This document shows positions 53,236-64,000 of a stretch of 64,000 bases of DNA, in pieces; position 1 is the stretch's first letter; each line of letters opens with the position of its first letter. The notes beneath the pieces were generated by a model that was not told the origin of the DNA, did not search any database, and saw only the letters and a program-made list of their open reading frames with translations. The stretch comes from Pseudacidovorax sp. NFM-22 (lineage in GTDB: Bacteria; Pseudomonadota; Gammaproteobacteria; Burkholderiales; Burkholderiaceae_C): NCBI RefSeq assembly GCF_021401245.1, contig NZ_JACBFY010000010.1, forward strand, positions 62,001 through 126,000. The letters run 5' to 3'. Both the position numbers and the translations under genes were made by a program.

Positions 53236-54263
53236 GTGCCCGCCATGCCGCCCTGGGCGGCCTTGTCGAAGGCGGCGTCGAAGGCGCCGGCCGCGGGCGG
53301 GAAGTCCAGACGGCGGCAGAAGGCGGCGCTTTCGGTGGCGCCATGCACCCGGTCCATGCGGCTGTCCTCCCACTCCACCGAGAGCGGTCCGGCATAGCCG
53401 ATGTCGTTGAGCGCCACGATGATGGCTTCGAAGTCCACCATGCCCCGGCCCACGCTGCGGAAGTCCCAGAAGCGGCGCGCATCGCCGAAGCGGGTGTGGC
53501 CGCCGAAGACGCCCACGGTGCCGTCGCCCTTGCCCCACCACACGTCCTTCATGTGGGCGTTGTAGATGCGGTCGGCAAAGCCGCGGATGAAGCGCACATA
53601 GTCCACGCCCTGGTAGGCCAGGTGGCTGGGGTCGTAGTTGAAGCCGAAGCGCCGGTGGCCGCCCACGGCCGCGATGGCCCGCTCGGCCGAGGCGATGTCG
53701 AAGGCGATCTCGGTGGGATGCACTTCGAGCGCGAAGTTCACGTCCTGCTGCTCGAAGGTGTCCAGGATGGGCCCGAAGCGCCGGCCGAAGTCCGCGAAGC
53801 CCGCGTCCCAGTAGGCCTGCGTCGTGGGCGGGAAGGCATAGGTGGCATGCCAGATCGACGAGCCGGTGAAGCCGGTGACGGTCCTGACGCCGAACTTCGC
53901 CGCGGCGCGCGCCGTGTCGGCCAGCTCACGGGCAGCGCGCTGGCGCACGCCTTCCGGCTCGCCGTCGCCCCACACATGGGCCGGCAGGATGGCGCGGTGC
54001 CGCTCGTCGATGAGGTCGCACACCGCCTGGCCCACCAGGTGGTTGCCGATGGCCAGGCAGGTCAGGCCATGCTCGCGCAGCAGCGCCCACTTGTCGCGCA
54101 CATAGGTCTCGGAGGCCAGGGCCTGCTGCACGTCGAAGTGGTCGCCCCAGCAGGCCAGCTCCAGGCCGTCATAGCCCATGCGCCGCGCCAGCGGCGCCAG
54201 CTCGGCCAGGGGCAGGTCGGCCCACTGGCCGGTGAAGAGGGTGATGGGGCGCGGCATACGCAT
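53232..54263 (-). CDS. sugar phosphate isomerase/epimerase (AP endonuclease 2 fold)
   Basis: A 343-residue TIM-barrel protein of the IolE/IolI-like family. Metal-ligand stretches are [13 protein letters not shown] near residue 187, [14 protein letters not shown] near 215 and [10 protein letters not shown] near 240, with VEWEDSRMD near the end. The start could also be the ATG two codons later. Overlap with the dehydrogenase gene implies coupled translation. It probably isomerises the sugar taken up by the adjacent importer. Confidence 0.9.
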   Translation of the reverse strand: MRMPRPITLFTGQWADLPLAELAPLARRMGYDGLELACWGDHFDVQQALASETYVRDKWALLREHGLTCLAIGNHLVGQAVCDLIDERHRAILPAHVWGDGEPEGVRQRAARELADTARAAAKFGVRTVTGFTGSSIWHATYAFPPTTQAYWDAGFADFGRRFGPILDTFEQQDVNFALEVHPTEIAFDIASAERAIAAVGGHRRFGFNYDPSHLAYQGVDYVRFIRGFADRIYNAHMKDVWWGKGDGTVGVFGGHTRFGDARRFWDFRSVGRGMVDFEAIIVALNDIGYAGPLSVEWEDSRMDRVHGATESAAFCRRLDFPPAAGAFDAAFDKAAQGGMAGT

Positions 54264-54299
54264 TCTTTCTTTCGTCTCAAAGTCCGTGGCGCCAGGCGC

Positions 54300-54450
54300 T
54301 TGAGACCGGCGCCCGCACAAGGATCGAATGGCCGCGGAGCAGGCCCTGCCAGAGCACCCGCGGAACTGGCTTCGCCAGGCCGCTGGGTGCGCCCCCCTCC
54401 AAGCCGAAGGCGCAAGAGAGGGGGGAGCCGCGAAGCGGCTTGGGGGGTGA
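54300..54450. repeat. ~140-bp dispersed repeat, copy 3 (inverted)
   Basis: Reverse-oriented and closely matching the copy at 25219-25360 along nearly its whole length, including the GGCCGCGGAGCAGGCC block and the CTGGC/GCCAG dyad. It fills the gap between the isomerase and the sugar-binding protein genes, so it would be part of the transcript. Confidence 0.82.
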
Positions 54451-54457
54451 CTCTCCG

Positions 54458-55420
54458 TCAGAACGGCGAGTCGGGGTGGTAGAAGTCCTTGGCGTTGTCC
54501 TTGGTGATCAGCACCGACGGAATGATGGTCGTCGCCGGCAGCTTCTCGCCCTTCAGGCGCGCCTCGGCCGTGAGCTTGATCGCGTCGTAGATGAACTTGG
54601 GCGAATAGCTCACGTCGGCCTGGATGCGCGGGTCCTTGTTGTCGAGGATGGTCTTGACCATGCCCTTGGCCCCGGCGCCGCCGAAGACGATCTTGATGTC
54701 CGTGCGCTTGGCTTGCTCGATGGCCTTGAGCACGCCCACGGCCATGTCGTCGTCGGCGGCCCAGATGGCGTCGATCTCCTTGAAGCGCGTCAGGTAGTCC
54801 TGCGTCACCTTGAAGGCGTCGTCGCGGTTCCAGTTGGCGTACTTGGCGTCCAGCAGCTTGATGTCGGGATGGTTCTTGAGCACGGCGCTGAAGGCGTCCA
54901 TGCGCTCGTTGTCCAGCGTGGTCGCGATGCCGCGCAGCGCCACCACGTTGCCCTTGCCGTTCAGCTTCTTGGCGATGTACTCGGCGGGGATCTTGCCGAA
55001 GGCGGTGTTGTCGCCGGCCACGTAGGCGTCCTGCGCGCTGGTGTCCGTCAGGCCGCGGTCCACCACCGTGACGTAGGCGCCCTTGGCCTTGACCTGCGCC
55101 ACCGGCTTGGTCAGCGCAGCCGACTCGAAGGGGAAGACGACCAGCGCGTTGATCTTGGTGACGGTGCTCAGGTCCTGCAGCTGGTTGGCCTGCTCGGGCG
55201 CGTTGGCAGCCGTCTTGATGGTGATCTTCAGGTCCTTGTACTGCTTCTCCAGGTCCTTCTTGGCCTGGTTGGCCCAGTAGTTGATGCCGCCCATGAAGCT
55301 GTGGGTGGCGGCCGGGATGGACACGCCGAGGTTCACTTTCTCGGCGGCCAGCGCGGGCACGCTGGCGAAGGCGGCGGCGGCCACGGCGGTGAGCGCGAGG
55401 CGGCGGGTGATGAAGGTCAT
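54458..55420 (-). CDS. ribose-type sugar ABC substrate-binding protein
   Basis: A 320-residue periplasmic receptor. A signal peptide ends near PALAAEK (residue 27). [20 protein letters not shown] near residue 31 and [20 protein letters not shown] (positions ~123-142) match the RbsB fold, with DDDMAVGVL in the second lobe. Ligand is unknown. It lies downstream of its permease gene, separated by a 288-base repeat cluster. Confidence 0.93.
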   Translation of the reverse strand: MTFITRRLALTAVAAAAFASVPALAAEKVNLGVSIPAATHSFMGGINYWANQAKKDLEKQYKDLKITIKTAANAPEQANQLQDLSTVTKINALVVFPFESAALTKPVAQVKAKGAYVTVVDRGLTDTSAQDAYVAGDNTAFGKIPAEYIAKKLNGKGNVVALRGIATTLDNERMDAFSAVLKNHPDIKLLDAKYANWNRDDAFKVTQDYLTRFKEIDAIWAADDDMAVGVLKAIEQAKRTDIKIVFGGAGAKGMVKTILDNKDPRIQADVSYSPKFIYDAIKLTAEARLKGEKLPATTIIPSVLITKDNAKDFYHPDSPF

Positions 55421-55463
55421 GGGGTTGTCTCCTGGGTTGGATGGAAGGTCACTGGCACGAAAC

Positions 55464-55666
55464 GCCCGTTCGCACTGCGCCTGTCGAAGTGCCTGCGCAG
55501 GGCTTCGACAGGCTCAGCCCGAACGGTTGTGGGAAAGAAGGCAGCCTCAACGGTTGTGGGAAGGAAGGCAGCCTCGCCAGGGTGCGGGCGCGCGCATGAG
55601 ACTCGCCCGTTCGCACTGAGCTTGTCGAAGTGCCGGCACCCGGCTTCGACAAGCTCAGCCCGAACA
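55464..55666. repeat. two TTCGACAAGCTCAG palindromes and a 27-bp tandem duplication
   Basis: Copies at 55464-55527 and 55606-55666, both near-perfect inverted repeats, with a 27-base direct repeat between them (55525-55551 and 55552-55578, one or two differences). They sit between the permease and binding-protein genes of the sugar importer. Hairpins at such places often set unequal levels of the receptor and membrane parts. Confidence 0.85.
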
Positions 55667-55708
55667 GTGGGAGAGAGGCGCGCTGCCCGAACGGTTGGAG
55701 GAAGACGT

Positions 55709-56737
55709 TCATCGCCGGCCCCGCTGCAGGAAGGCCACCACGATGATCACGAAGCCCTGCACCGCCGCGTTGAGGTACACGCTGATGATGCTGGTGAGGT
55801 TGAGGATGTTGCTGATGACCGACAGCAGGATGGCGCCCACCACCGTGCCGGCGATGCTGCCCGCGCCGCCCTTGAGCGCGGTGCCGCCGACGATCACGGC
55901 GGCGATGGCCTCCAGCTCCCACAGCAGGCCCGTGGTCGGCGAGGCCGAGCCCAGCCGGGGCACGTACAGCAGCGTGGCGATGCCCACGCACACGCCCAGC
56001 AGCATGTAGGTGAGGATCTTCACGCGGTCCACGTCCACCGCCGCATAGCGCGCCACCTGCTCGTTGGAGCCGATGGCCTGCACGTAGCGGCCATAGGCCG
56101 TGCGGTTGAGGATCACGCCGCCCACCGCCGCCACCGCCACGAACACCCACACCGGCACCGGAATGCCCAGCAGGCTGGCGTAGTAGACCGGCGCGTACAG
56201 GTCCGACAGCTCGTTGTCGAGCGTGAGCGCGCCTCCGTCGGCGAAGTAGGTGAGGTAGGCGCGGAAGATGCCGAGCGTGCCGAGCGTGACGATGAAGGGC
56301 TCGATGCGGCCCTTGGTGATGAGCAGCCCGTGCGCCAGCCCGAACATCGCGCCCAGCACCACCGCCAGCGCGGCCCCGAGCACCACGGCCATCAACGGCG
56401 AGCCGGTGGCCGGCCCGGCCCAGTTGATGAACATGATCACGCTGCCCGCGATCAGCGCCGCCATCGAACCCACCGACAGGTCGATGCCGCCCGAGATGAT
56501 CACGAAGCACATGCCCACCGCGATGATGCCGATGAAGGCCGTGCGCGTGAGCACGTTCATGGCGTTGTCCACGGTGGCGAAGTCGCTGTTGAGCGCGGCG
56601 CCGGCGACGCACAGCAGCACCAGCCCGATGATGGGGCCCAGGCCATGCAGGCGCTCGGCCCAGCCCGGCCTGGCGGCGGCGCGATGCTGTGCGCCTTCGG
56701 CCGCGGCGGTGGAGGAAGAGGTGTCAGGCGTCGGCAT
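55709..56737 (-). CDS. ribose-type sugar ABC transporter permease
   Basis: A 342-residue RbsC-like inner-membrane protein with about ten helices. [15 protein letters not shown] near residue 80 and [16 protein letters not shown] near 287 are family hallmarks. The ATG chosen overlaps the ATPase gene by 14 bases; an ATG six codons upstream is possible. Confidence 0.93.
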   Translation of the reverse strand: MPTPDTSSSTAAAEGAQHRAAARPGWAERLHGLGPIIGLVLLCVAGAALNSDFATVDNAMNVLTRTAFIGIIAVGMCFVIISGGIDLSVGSMAALIAGSVIMFINWAGPATGSPLMAVVLGAALAVVLGAMFGLAHGLLITKGRIEPFIVTLGTLGIFRAYLTYFADGGALTLDNELSDLYAPVYYASLLGIPVPVWVFVAVAAVGGVILNRTAYGRYVQAIGSNEQVARYAAVDVDRVKILTYMLLGVCVGIATLLYVPRLGSASPTTGLLWELEAIAAVIVGGTALKGGAGSIAGTVVGAILLSVISNILNLTSIISVYLNAAVQGFVIIVVAFLQRGRR

Positions 56738-58250
56738 GGGCTGTTCCCGTGGCATGGGCGATGAGCTGTTCTTCGGTGAGGCCGTCGGCCGGCAGCGTGG
56801 CGACGATGCGGCCCGCACGCATGACGGCCACGCGGTGCGCGAGGCCGATGAGTTCCATCAGCTCCGACGAGATGACGATGACCGCCAGGCCCTCGCGCGC
56901 CAGGCGCTGCACGAGGAAGTAGATGTCGCGCTTGGCGCCCACGTCCACGCCCCGCGTGGGCTCGTCGAGCACCACCACCTTCGGCCGGGGCTGCAGCACC
57001 TTGGCCAGCGCCAGCTTCTGCTGGTTGCCGCCGGAGAGCGAGGACGCCCGCACGTCCAGCGAGCCGGTGCGGATGCCGTAGTCCTTCACCGCCGTGTCGA
57101 GCGCGGCACGCTCGGCCTCGGGCCGCAGCCAGGGCCGGGCGTACTGGTCCAGTGCCATCAGCGTGAGGTTCTGCCGCAGCCCGAAGGCCACGTGCAGGCC
57201 CTTGCCCTTGCGGTCTTCGCTGAGGTAGGTGAGGCCGTGGCGCGCGGCATCGCGCGGCGAGCGCAGCTGCACCGCGCGGCCCGCCAACTCGACCTGGCCG
57301 CGCCCGGCGCGCAGGCCCAGCAGGCCTTCGAAGAGTTCGGTGCGGCCGGCCCCCACCAGGCCGGCGAGGCCGAGGATCTCGCCCGGCCGCACCTCGAAGC
57401 TGGCCTGCTGCGCCCAGCCGGGCACGTCGAAGCCCTGCACGCGCAGCGCGGGTGCGCGACCGGCCCGCACCGGCTCGCGCGGCGGATAGAGGTCGGCGAG
57501 CTCGCGGCCGACCATCAGGTTGGCCATCTGGTGGCGCGTGACTTCGGCCGTGGCCGCGCGCGTGACGAAGCGCCCGTCGCGCATCACGACCACCTCGTCG
57601 GTCACGCGCGCCACCTCGTCGAGCTTGTGCGAGATGTAGACGATGGTCACGCCGTCGGCCCGCAGCTGCGCGATGAGGCGGAACAGGCGCTCCGTCTCGC
57701 CCGGCGTGAGCGTGGCTGTGGGCTCGTCCATGACGAGCAGCCGGGCGCGCCGCGCGATGGCCTTGGCGATCTCGACCAGCTGCTTCTCGGCCACGATGAG
57801 GCGCCGCACCTTGGTGGCCGGATCGACCGGCAGCCCCACCTGGGCCAGCGCCGCGGCCGCCTCGGCCTGCATGGCGCGCTCATCGAGAAAGAGCCCCTTG
57901 CGCTTCTCGTGCCCCAGGAAGATGTTGTCGGCCACGCTGAGGTCTTCGGCCAGGTTGAATTCCTGGTGGATCAGCACGATGCCCAGCGCCTCGGCATCGC
58001 GAGAGCTTCGGAAGGTCTGCGGCTGGCCGTTGATGCGCAGCACGCCGCCGCTGGGGCTCTCGTAGCCGGCCAGGATCTTCATCAGCGTGGACTTGCCGGC
58101 GCCGTTCTCGCCCAGCAGGCCGACCACCTTGCCCGGCGGCAGCGAAAAGCTCACGCCATGCAGCACCTGCACCGGGCCGAAGGCCTTGGTGATGGCATCG
58201 AATTCGACGGCGACGCCGGTCGTGTCGGGGGCGGTGGTCATGGTCGGCAT
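56724..58250 (-). CDS. ribose-type sugar ABC transporter ATP-binding protein
   Basis: A 508-residue RbsA-like protein with two fused ABC domains. First: GENGAGKST Walker [13 protein letters not shown] signature region, [12 protein letters not shown]alker B. Second: degenerate [11 protein letters not shown]alker [16 protein letters not shown] signature, [12 protein letters not shown]alker B. The asymmetry is normal in this family. It is 13 bases after the ROK gene stop on the same strand. Confidence 0.95.
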   Translation of the reverse strand: MPTMTTAPDTTGVAVEFDAITKAFGPVQVLHGVSFSLPPGKVVGLLGENGAGKSTLMKILAGYESPSGGVLRINGQPQTFRSSRDAEALGIVLIHQEFNLAEDLSVADNIFLGHEKRKGLFLDERAMQAEAAAALAQVGLPVDPATKVRRLIVAEKQLVEIAKAIARRARLLVMDEPTATLTPGETERLFRLIAQLRADGVTIVYISHKLDEVARVTDEVVVMRDGRFVTRAATAEVTRHQMANLMVGRELADLYPPREPVRAGRAPALRVQGFDVPGWAQQASFEVRPGEILGLAGLVGAGRTELFEGLLGLRAGRGQVELAGRAVQLRSPRDAARHGLTYLSEDRKGKGLHVAFGLRQNLTLMALDQYARPWLRPEAERAALDTAVKDYGIRTGSLDVRASSLSGGNQQKLALAKVLQPRPKVVVLDEPTRGVDVGAKRDIYFLVQRLAREGLAVIVISSELMELIGLAHRVAVMRAGRIVATLPADGLTEEQLIAHATGTAHADA

Positions 58251-58263
58251 GGCGGGCTCCTGT

Positions 58264-59466
58264 TCACGGTGCCACGCCGCGAGCGCGCAGCGTCTCGTGC
58301 ATGGCCAGCACGCCGGCACCGGTCACGCCGGCGTCGGTGCCCAGGGGCGTGTACTGGATCTCCAGGTGCCGCGTCGACAGGGCCAGCGAGCGCTGGTAGA
58401 CGCTCTGCCGCACAGCCGCCAGGAACAGCGGGCCGATCTGCGTGATGCCGCCGCCGATGAACACATGCGAGGGATTGAAGAAGTTCACCACCGAGGCCAG
58501 CATCTGGCCGATCAGGCTGCCGGCGCGCTGGATGATGGCGTTGGCGGCCACGTCGCCCGCGCGGCTGGCGTGGCCCACGTCGATGGCTTCGATGCGGCCC
58601 TGGGTGCGTAGCACCGCTGCGAGCGCCGGTGATTCGCCCCGCTCCGCCGCCGCCTGCGCCATGCGCACGATGGCCGGGCCGGCCGCCATCGCCTCGACGC
58701 AGCCGACGTTGCCGCAGTGACAGCGCGGCCCCTGCTGGTCCACGCAGATGTGGCCCACGTCGCCGGCCGAGCCGGCCGCACCGCGGTAGACCTCGCCATG
58801 GCACACGATGCCGCAGCCGATGCCGGTGCCCACCTTGATCACCAAAAAGTTGGAGAGCCCGCGCTGCAGCCGCCACAGCTCGCCCAGCGCCATCAGGTTG
58901 ACGTCGTTGTCGACGAAGACGGGCGCCGCATAGTCCTCGCGCAGGTAGTCGCGGATGGAGAAGCTGTCCCAGCCCGGCATCAGCGGCGGGTTGACCAGCT
59001 GGCCGGCCTCGAAGTTGACCGGCCCCGGCACGCCCATGCCGATGCCCAGCACGCGCCGCGCCGGAATGCCGCGGGCCTGCAGCAGCTCGCGCAGTCGCTG
59101 GCGCACGCGGGCCAGCACCACGCCCGGGCCCTCGCGCACGTCGATAACCTCGGCATGCCGCGCCAGCACCGTGAGGTCGGGCTGCATCACCGCGACATCC
59201 AGGCTGGTGGCGCCGATGTCCACGGCCAGCAGCACGCCCAGTTCGGCATGCAACTGCAGTTGCTCGGGACGGCGTCCGCCGGTGGAGGCGCGCGGGCCGG
59301 CCTCGGCGAGCAGCCCCTGCTCGATCAGGCCGGCGATCAGCGCATTGGCCCGGCTGCGAGAGAAGCCCAGGCGATCGGCCATGCCGTGACGCGAGCCGCC
59401 GGCCGACCAGAAAAGGGTCGACAGCAGATCCAGCTCAGCGGCAGAAAGGCCGTTCCAGGGCGCCAT
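58264..59466 (-). CDS. ROK family regulator (NagC/XylR-like)
   Basis: A 400-residue protein with an N-terminal winged helix (residues 5-65; GMADRLGFSRSRANALIAGLIEQGLL) and a ROK sugar-kinase-like domain (80-395) containing DIGATSLDVAV, the catalytic-type VDNDVNLMALGE and the zinc motif CHCGNVGCVE. It should sense the sugar and control the importer operon, of which it is the first gene. The ATG giving MAPWNGLSAAE was selected; the upstream in-frame extension is AT-rich leader DNA. Confidence 0.9.
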   Translation of the reverse strand: MAPWNGLSAAELDLLSTLFWSAGGSRHGMADRLGFSRSRANALIAGLIEQGLLAEAGPRASTGGRRPEQLQLHAELGVLLAVDIGATSLDVAVMQPDLTVLARHAEVIDVREGPGVVLARVRQRLRELLQARGIPARRVLGIGMGVPGPVNFEAGQLVNPPLMPGWDSFSIRDYLREDYAAPVFVDNDVNLMALGELWRLQRGLSNFLVIKVGTGIGCGIVCHGEVYRGAAGSAGDVGHICVDQQGPRCHCGNVGCVEAMAAGPAIVRMAQAAAERGESPALAAVLRTQGRIEAIDVGHASRAGDVAANAIIQRAGSLIGQMLASVVNFFNPSHVFIGGGITQIGPLFLAAVRQSVYQRSLALSTRHLEIQYTPLGTDAGVTGAGVLAMHETLRARGVAP

Positions 59467-59634
59467 GCGGCGTTGTCTCCGTGTTCTTTGTGGCCATCCT
59501 TGAACGGATGGCAAAGTGGCACGGATGCTAGGCGGCCGACTTTGCACGGACAAGACCAAACTTCGGCCACAAAAAGGCAAAAGCGGTTTTTGCCACTCCC
59601 TTTTGTCCCCTCCCGCGGCGAGCACAAAGAAAAA

Positions 59635-59658
59635 AGCCAGTCAGCGAACTGACTGGCT
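59635..59658 (-). terminator. terminator of the atp operon
   Basis: A perfect 10-bp stem AGCCAGTCAG/CTGACTGGCT with CGAA loop, flanked by A-runs and T-runs on both sides, 43 bases past the atpC stop. It ends the minus-strand atp transcript and could also work for plus-strand transcription. Confidence 0.92.
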
Positions 59659-59700
59659 TTTCTTGGGAGGCAAGGGCGCGGCGTTGGTGCCGCAGGGCCC

Positions 59701-60120
59701 TCACTTCTTCTGGCGGTACTTGCGCAGCGCGGCCAGCTGAGCGGCCATCACGGCCAGCTCCGACTGGGCCATGGCGATGTCGATCTCGCTCTTGGCGTTC
59801 TTGAGGGCTTCCTCGGCGGCGCTCTTGGCAGCGTTGGCCTTCTCGTCGTCCAGGTCCTTGCCGCGGATGGCGGTGTCGGAGAGGACGGTCACGCAGTCGG
59901 GCTGCACTTCGAGGATGCCACCGGCCACGAACACGAACTCCTCGCCACCGTCGGCCGTCTCGATGCGCACGGCACCGGGACGGATGCGCGTGATCAGCGG
60001 CGTGTGGCGCGGGAAGATGCCGAGCTCACCGGCTTCGCCGGGCAGCGCGACGAACTTCGCCTCGCCCGAGAAGATGGACTCCTCGGCGCTGACGACGTCG
60101 ACGTGAATGGTGTTTGCCAT
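59701..60120 (-). CDS. atpC: F1 ATP synthase epsilon subunit
   Basis: A 139-residue protein: N-terminal beta sandwich ([19 protein letters not shown]) and C-terminal helical hairpin ([21 protein letters not shown], given as positions 100-120). It couples rotation of the central stalk and inhibits ATP hydrolysis. Last gene of the operon, 14 bases after atpD. Confidence 0.96.
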   Translation of the reverse strand: MANTIHVDVVSAEESIFSGEAKFVALPGEAGELGIFPRHTPLITRIRPGAVRIETADGGEEFVFVAGGILEVQPDCVTVLSDTAIRGKDLDDEKANAAKSAAEEALKNAKSEIDIAMAQSELAVMAAQLAALRKYRQKK

Positions 60121-60134
60121 GGGTGACGCGCCGA

Positions 60135-62478
<2,344 letters not shown>

Positions 62479-62498
62479 AGCGCTCTATGCCTCTCGGA

Positions 62499-64000
<1,502 letters not shown>

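Noticed and set aside
59635..59658. Hairpin after atpC as a riboswitch or attenuator of the ROK gene
   Set aside because: A simple perfect stem with T-runs immediately past the operon end is fully explained as a terminator.

Overview
The window is a very GC-rich, gene-dense chromosomal segment. It looks like a betaproteobacterium of the order Burkholderiales, most likely family Comamonadaceae. The support is the F1 ATP synthase order alpha-gamma-beta-epsilon, two orphan Bug/TTT-type periplasmic receptors, VanA-like Rieske and CHAT-TPR proteins typical of that group, and several dispersed palindromic repeats of the kind that litter Comamonadaceae intergenic DNA. This placement comes from protein content and composition only; there is no rRNA gene in the window. 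I see no tRNA, no CRISPR array, no phage genes and no insertion sequence with a transposase.

Layout. 0-4.5 kb: a secreted TPR-CHAT protein, an Mpo1-like membrane protein divergent from a Crp/Fnr regulator, and a MerR regulator. 4.5-9.4 kb: an exporter operon (TolC-like channel, HlyD-like adaptor, two ABC-2 permeases) with no ATPase gene. 9.5-12.7 kb: fumC and an EptA-like phosphoethanolamine transferase. 12.7-13.6 kb: a non-coding repeat island holding two inverted copies of a ~160-bp element, each framed by its own inverted repeat, followed by a 147-bp heptanucleotide array. 13.7-16.1 kb: katE preceded by a 49-residue membrane protein. 16.4-21 kb: a transglutaminase-like protein, ligD and ku (non-homologous end joining). 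21-25.2 kb: an atypical SDR, a YecA/SEC-C protein, a kinase-like/nucleotidyltransferase pair and a TetR regulator. 25.4-27.8 kb: a Rieske oxygenase plus a solute receptor, with strong operator-like dyads upstream.

28-38 kb: a ligase-associated DNA-repair set (Lhr-like helicase, PdeM, SNM1-like exonuclease, ATP-dependent ligase). It is split by a 2.7-kb block carrying a Bug receptor, a GntR regulator and a BrnT/BrnA toxin-antitoxin pair. 38.1-50.8 kb: a probable catabolic island for an N-heterocycle or cyclic ureide: LysR, Bug receptor, PuuE-like deacetylase, FadR-type GntR, hydantoin-racemase-like protein, ring-opening amidohydrolase (barbiturase/cyanurate hydrolase family), amidase, FAD monooxygenase, VOC protein, an SsuABC-like importer and an HpxZ/AtzH-like protein. 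This is the most interesting metabolic unit in the window.

51-59.5 kb: a DUF3617 protein, then a sugar or polyol locus (Gfo/Idh/MocA dehydrogenase, sugar isomerase/epimerase, ribose-type ABC importer, ROK regulator), all on the minus strand. 59.7-64 kb: atpC, atpD, atpG and a truncated atpA, closed by a strong hairpin terminator. Functions given to catabolic genes are family-level. Substrates are inferred from gene company, not read from the sequence.
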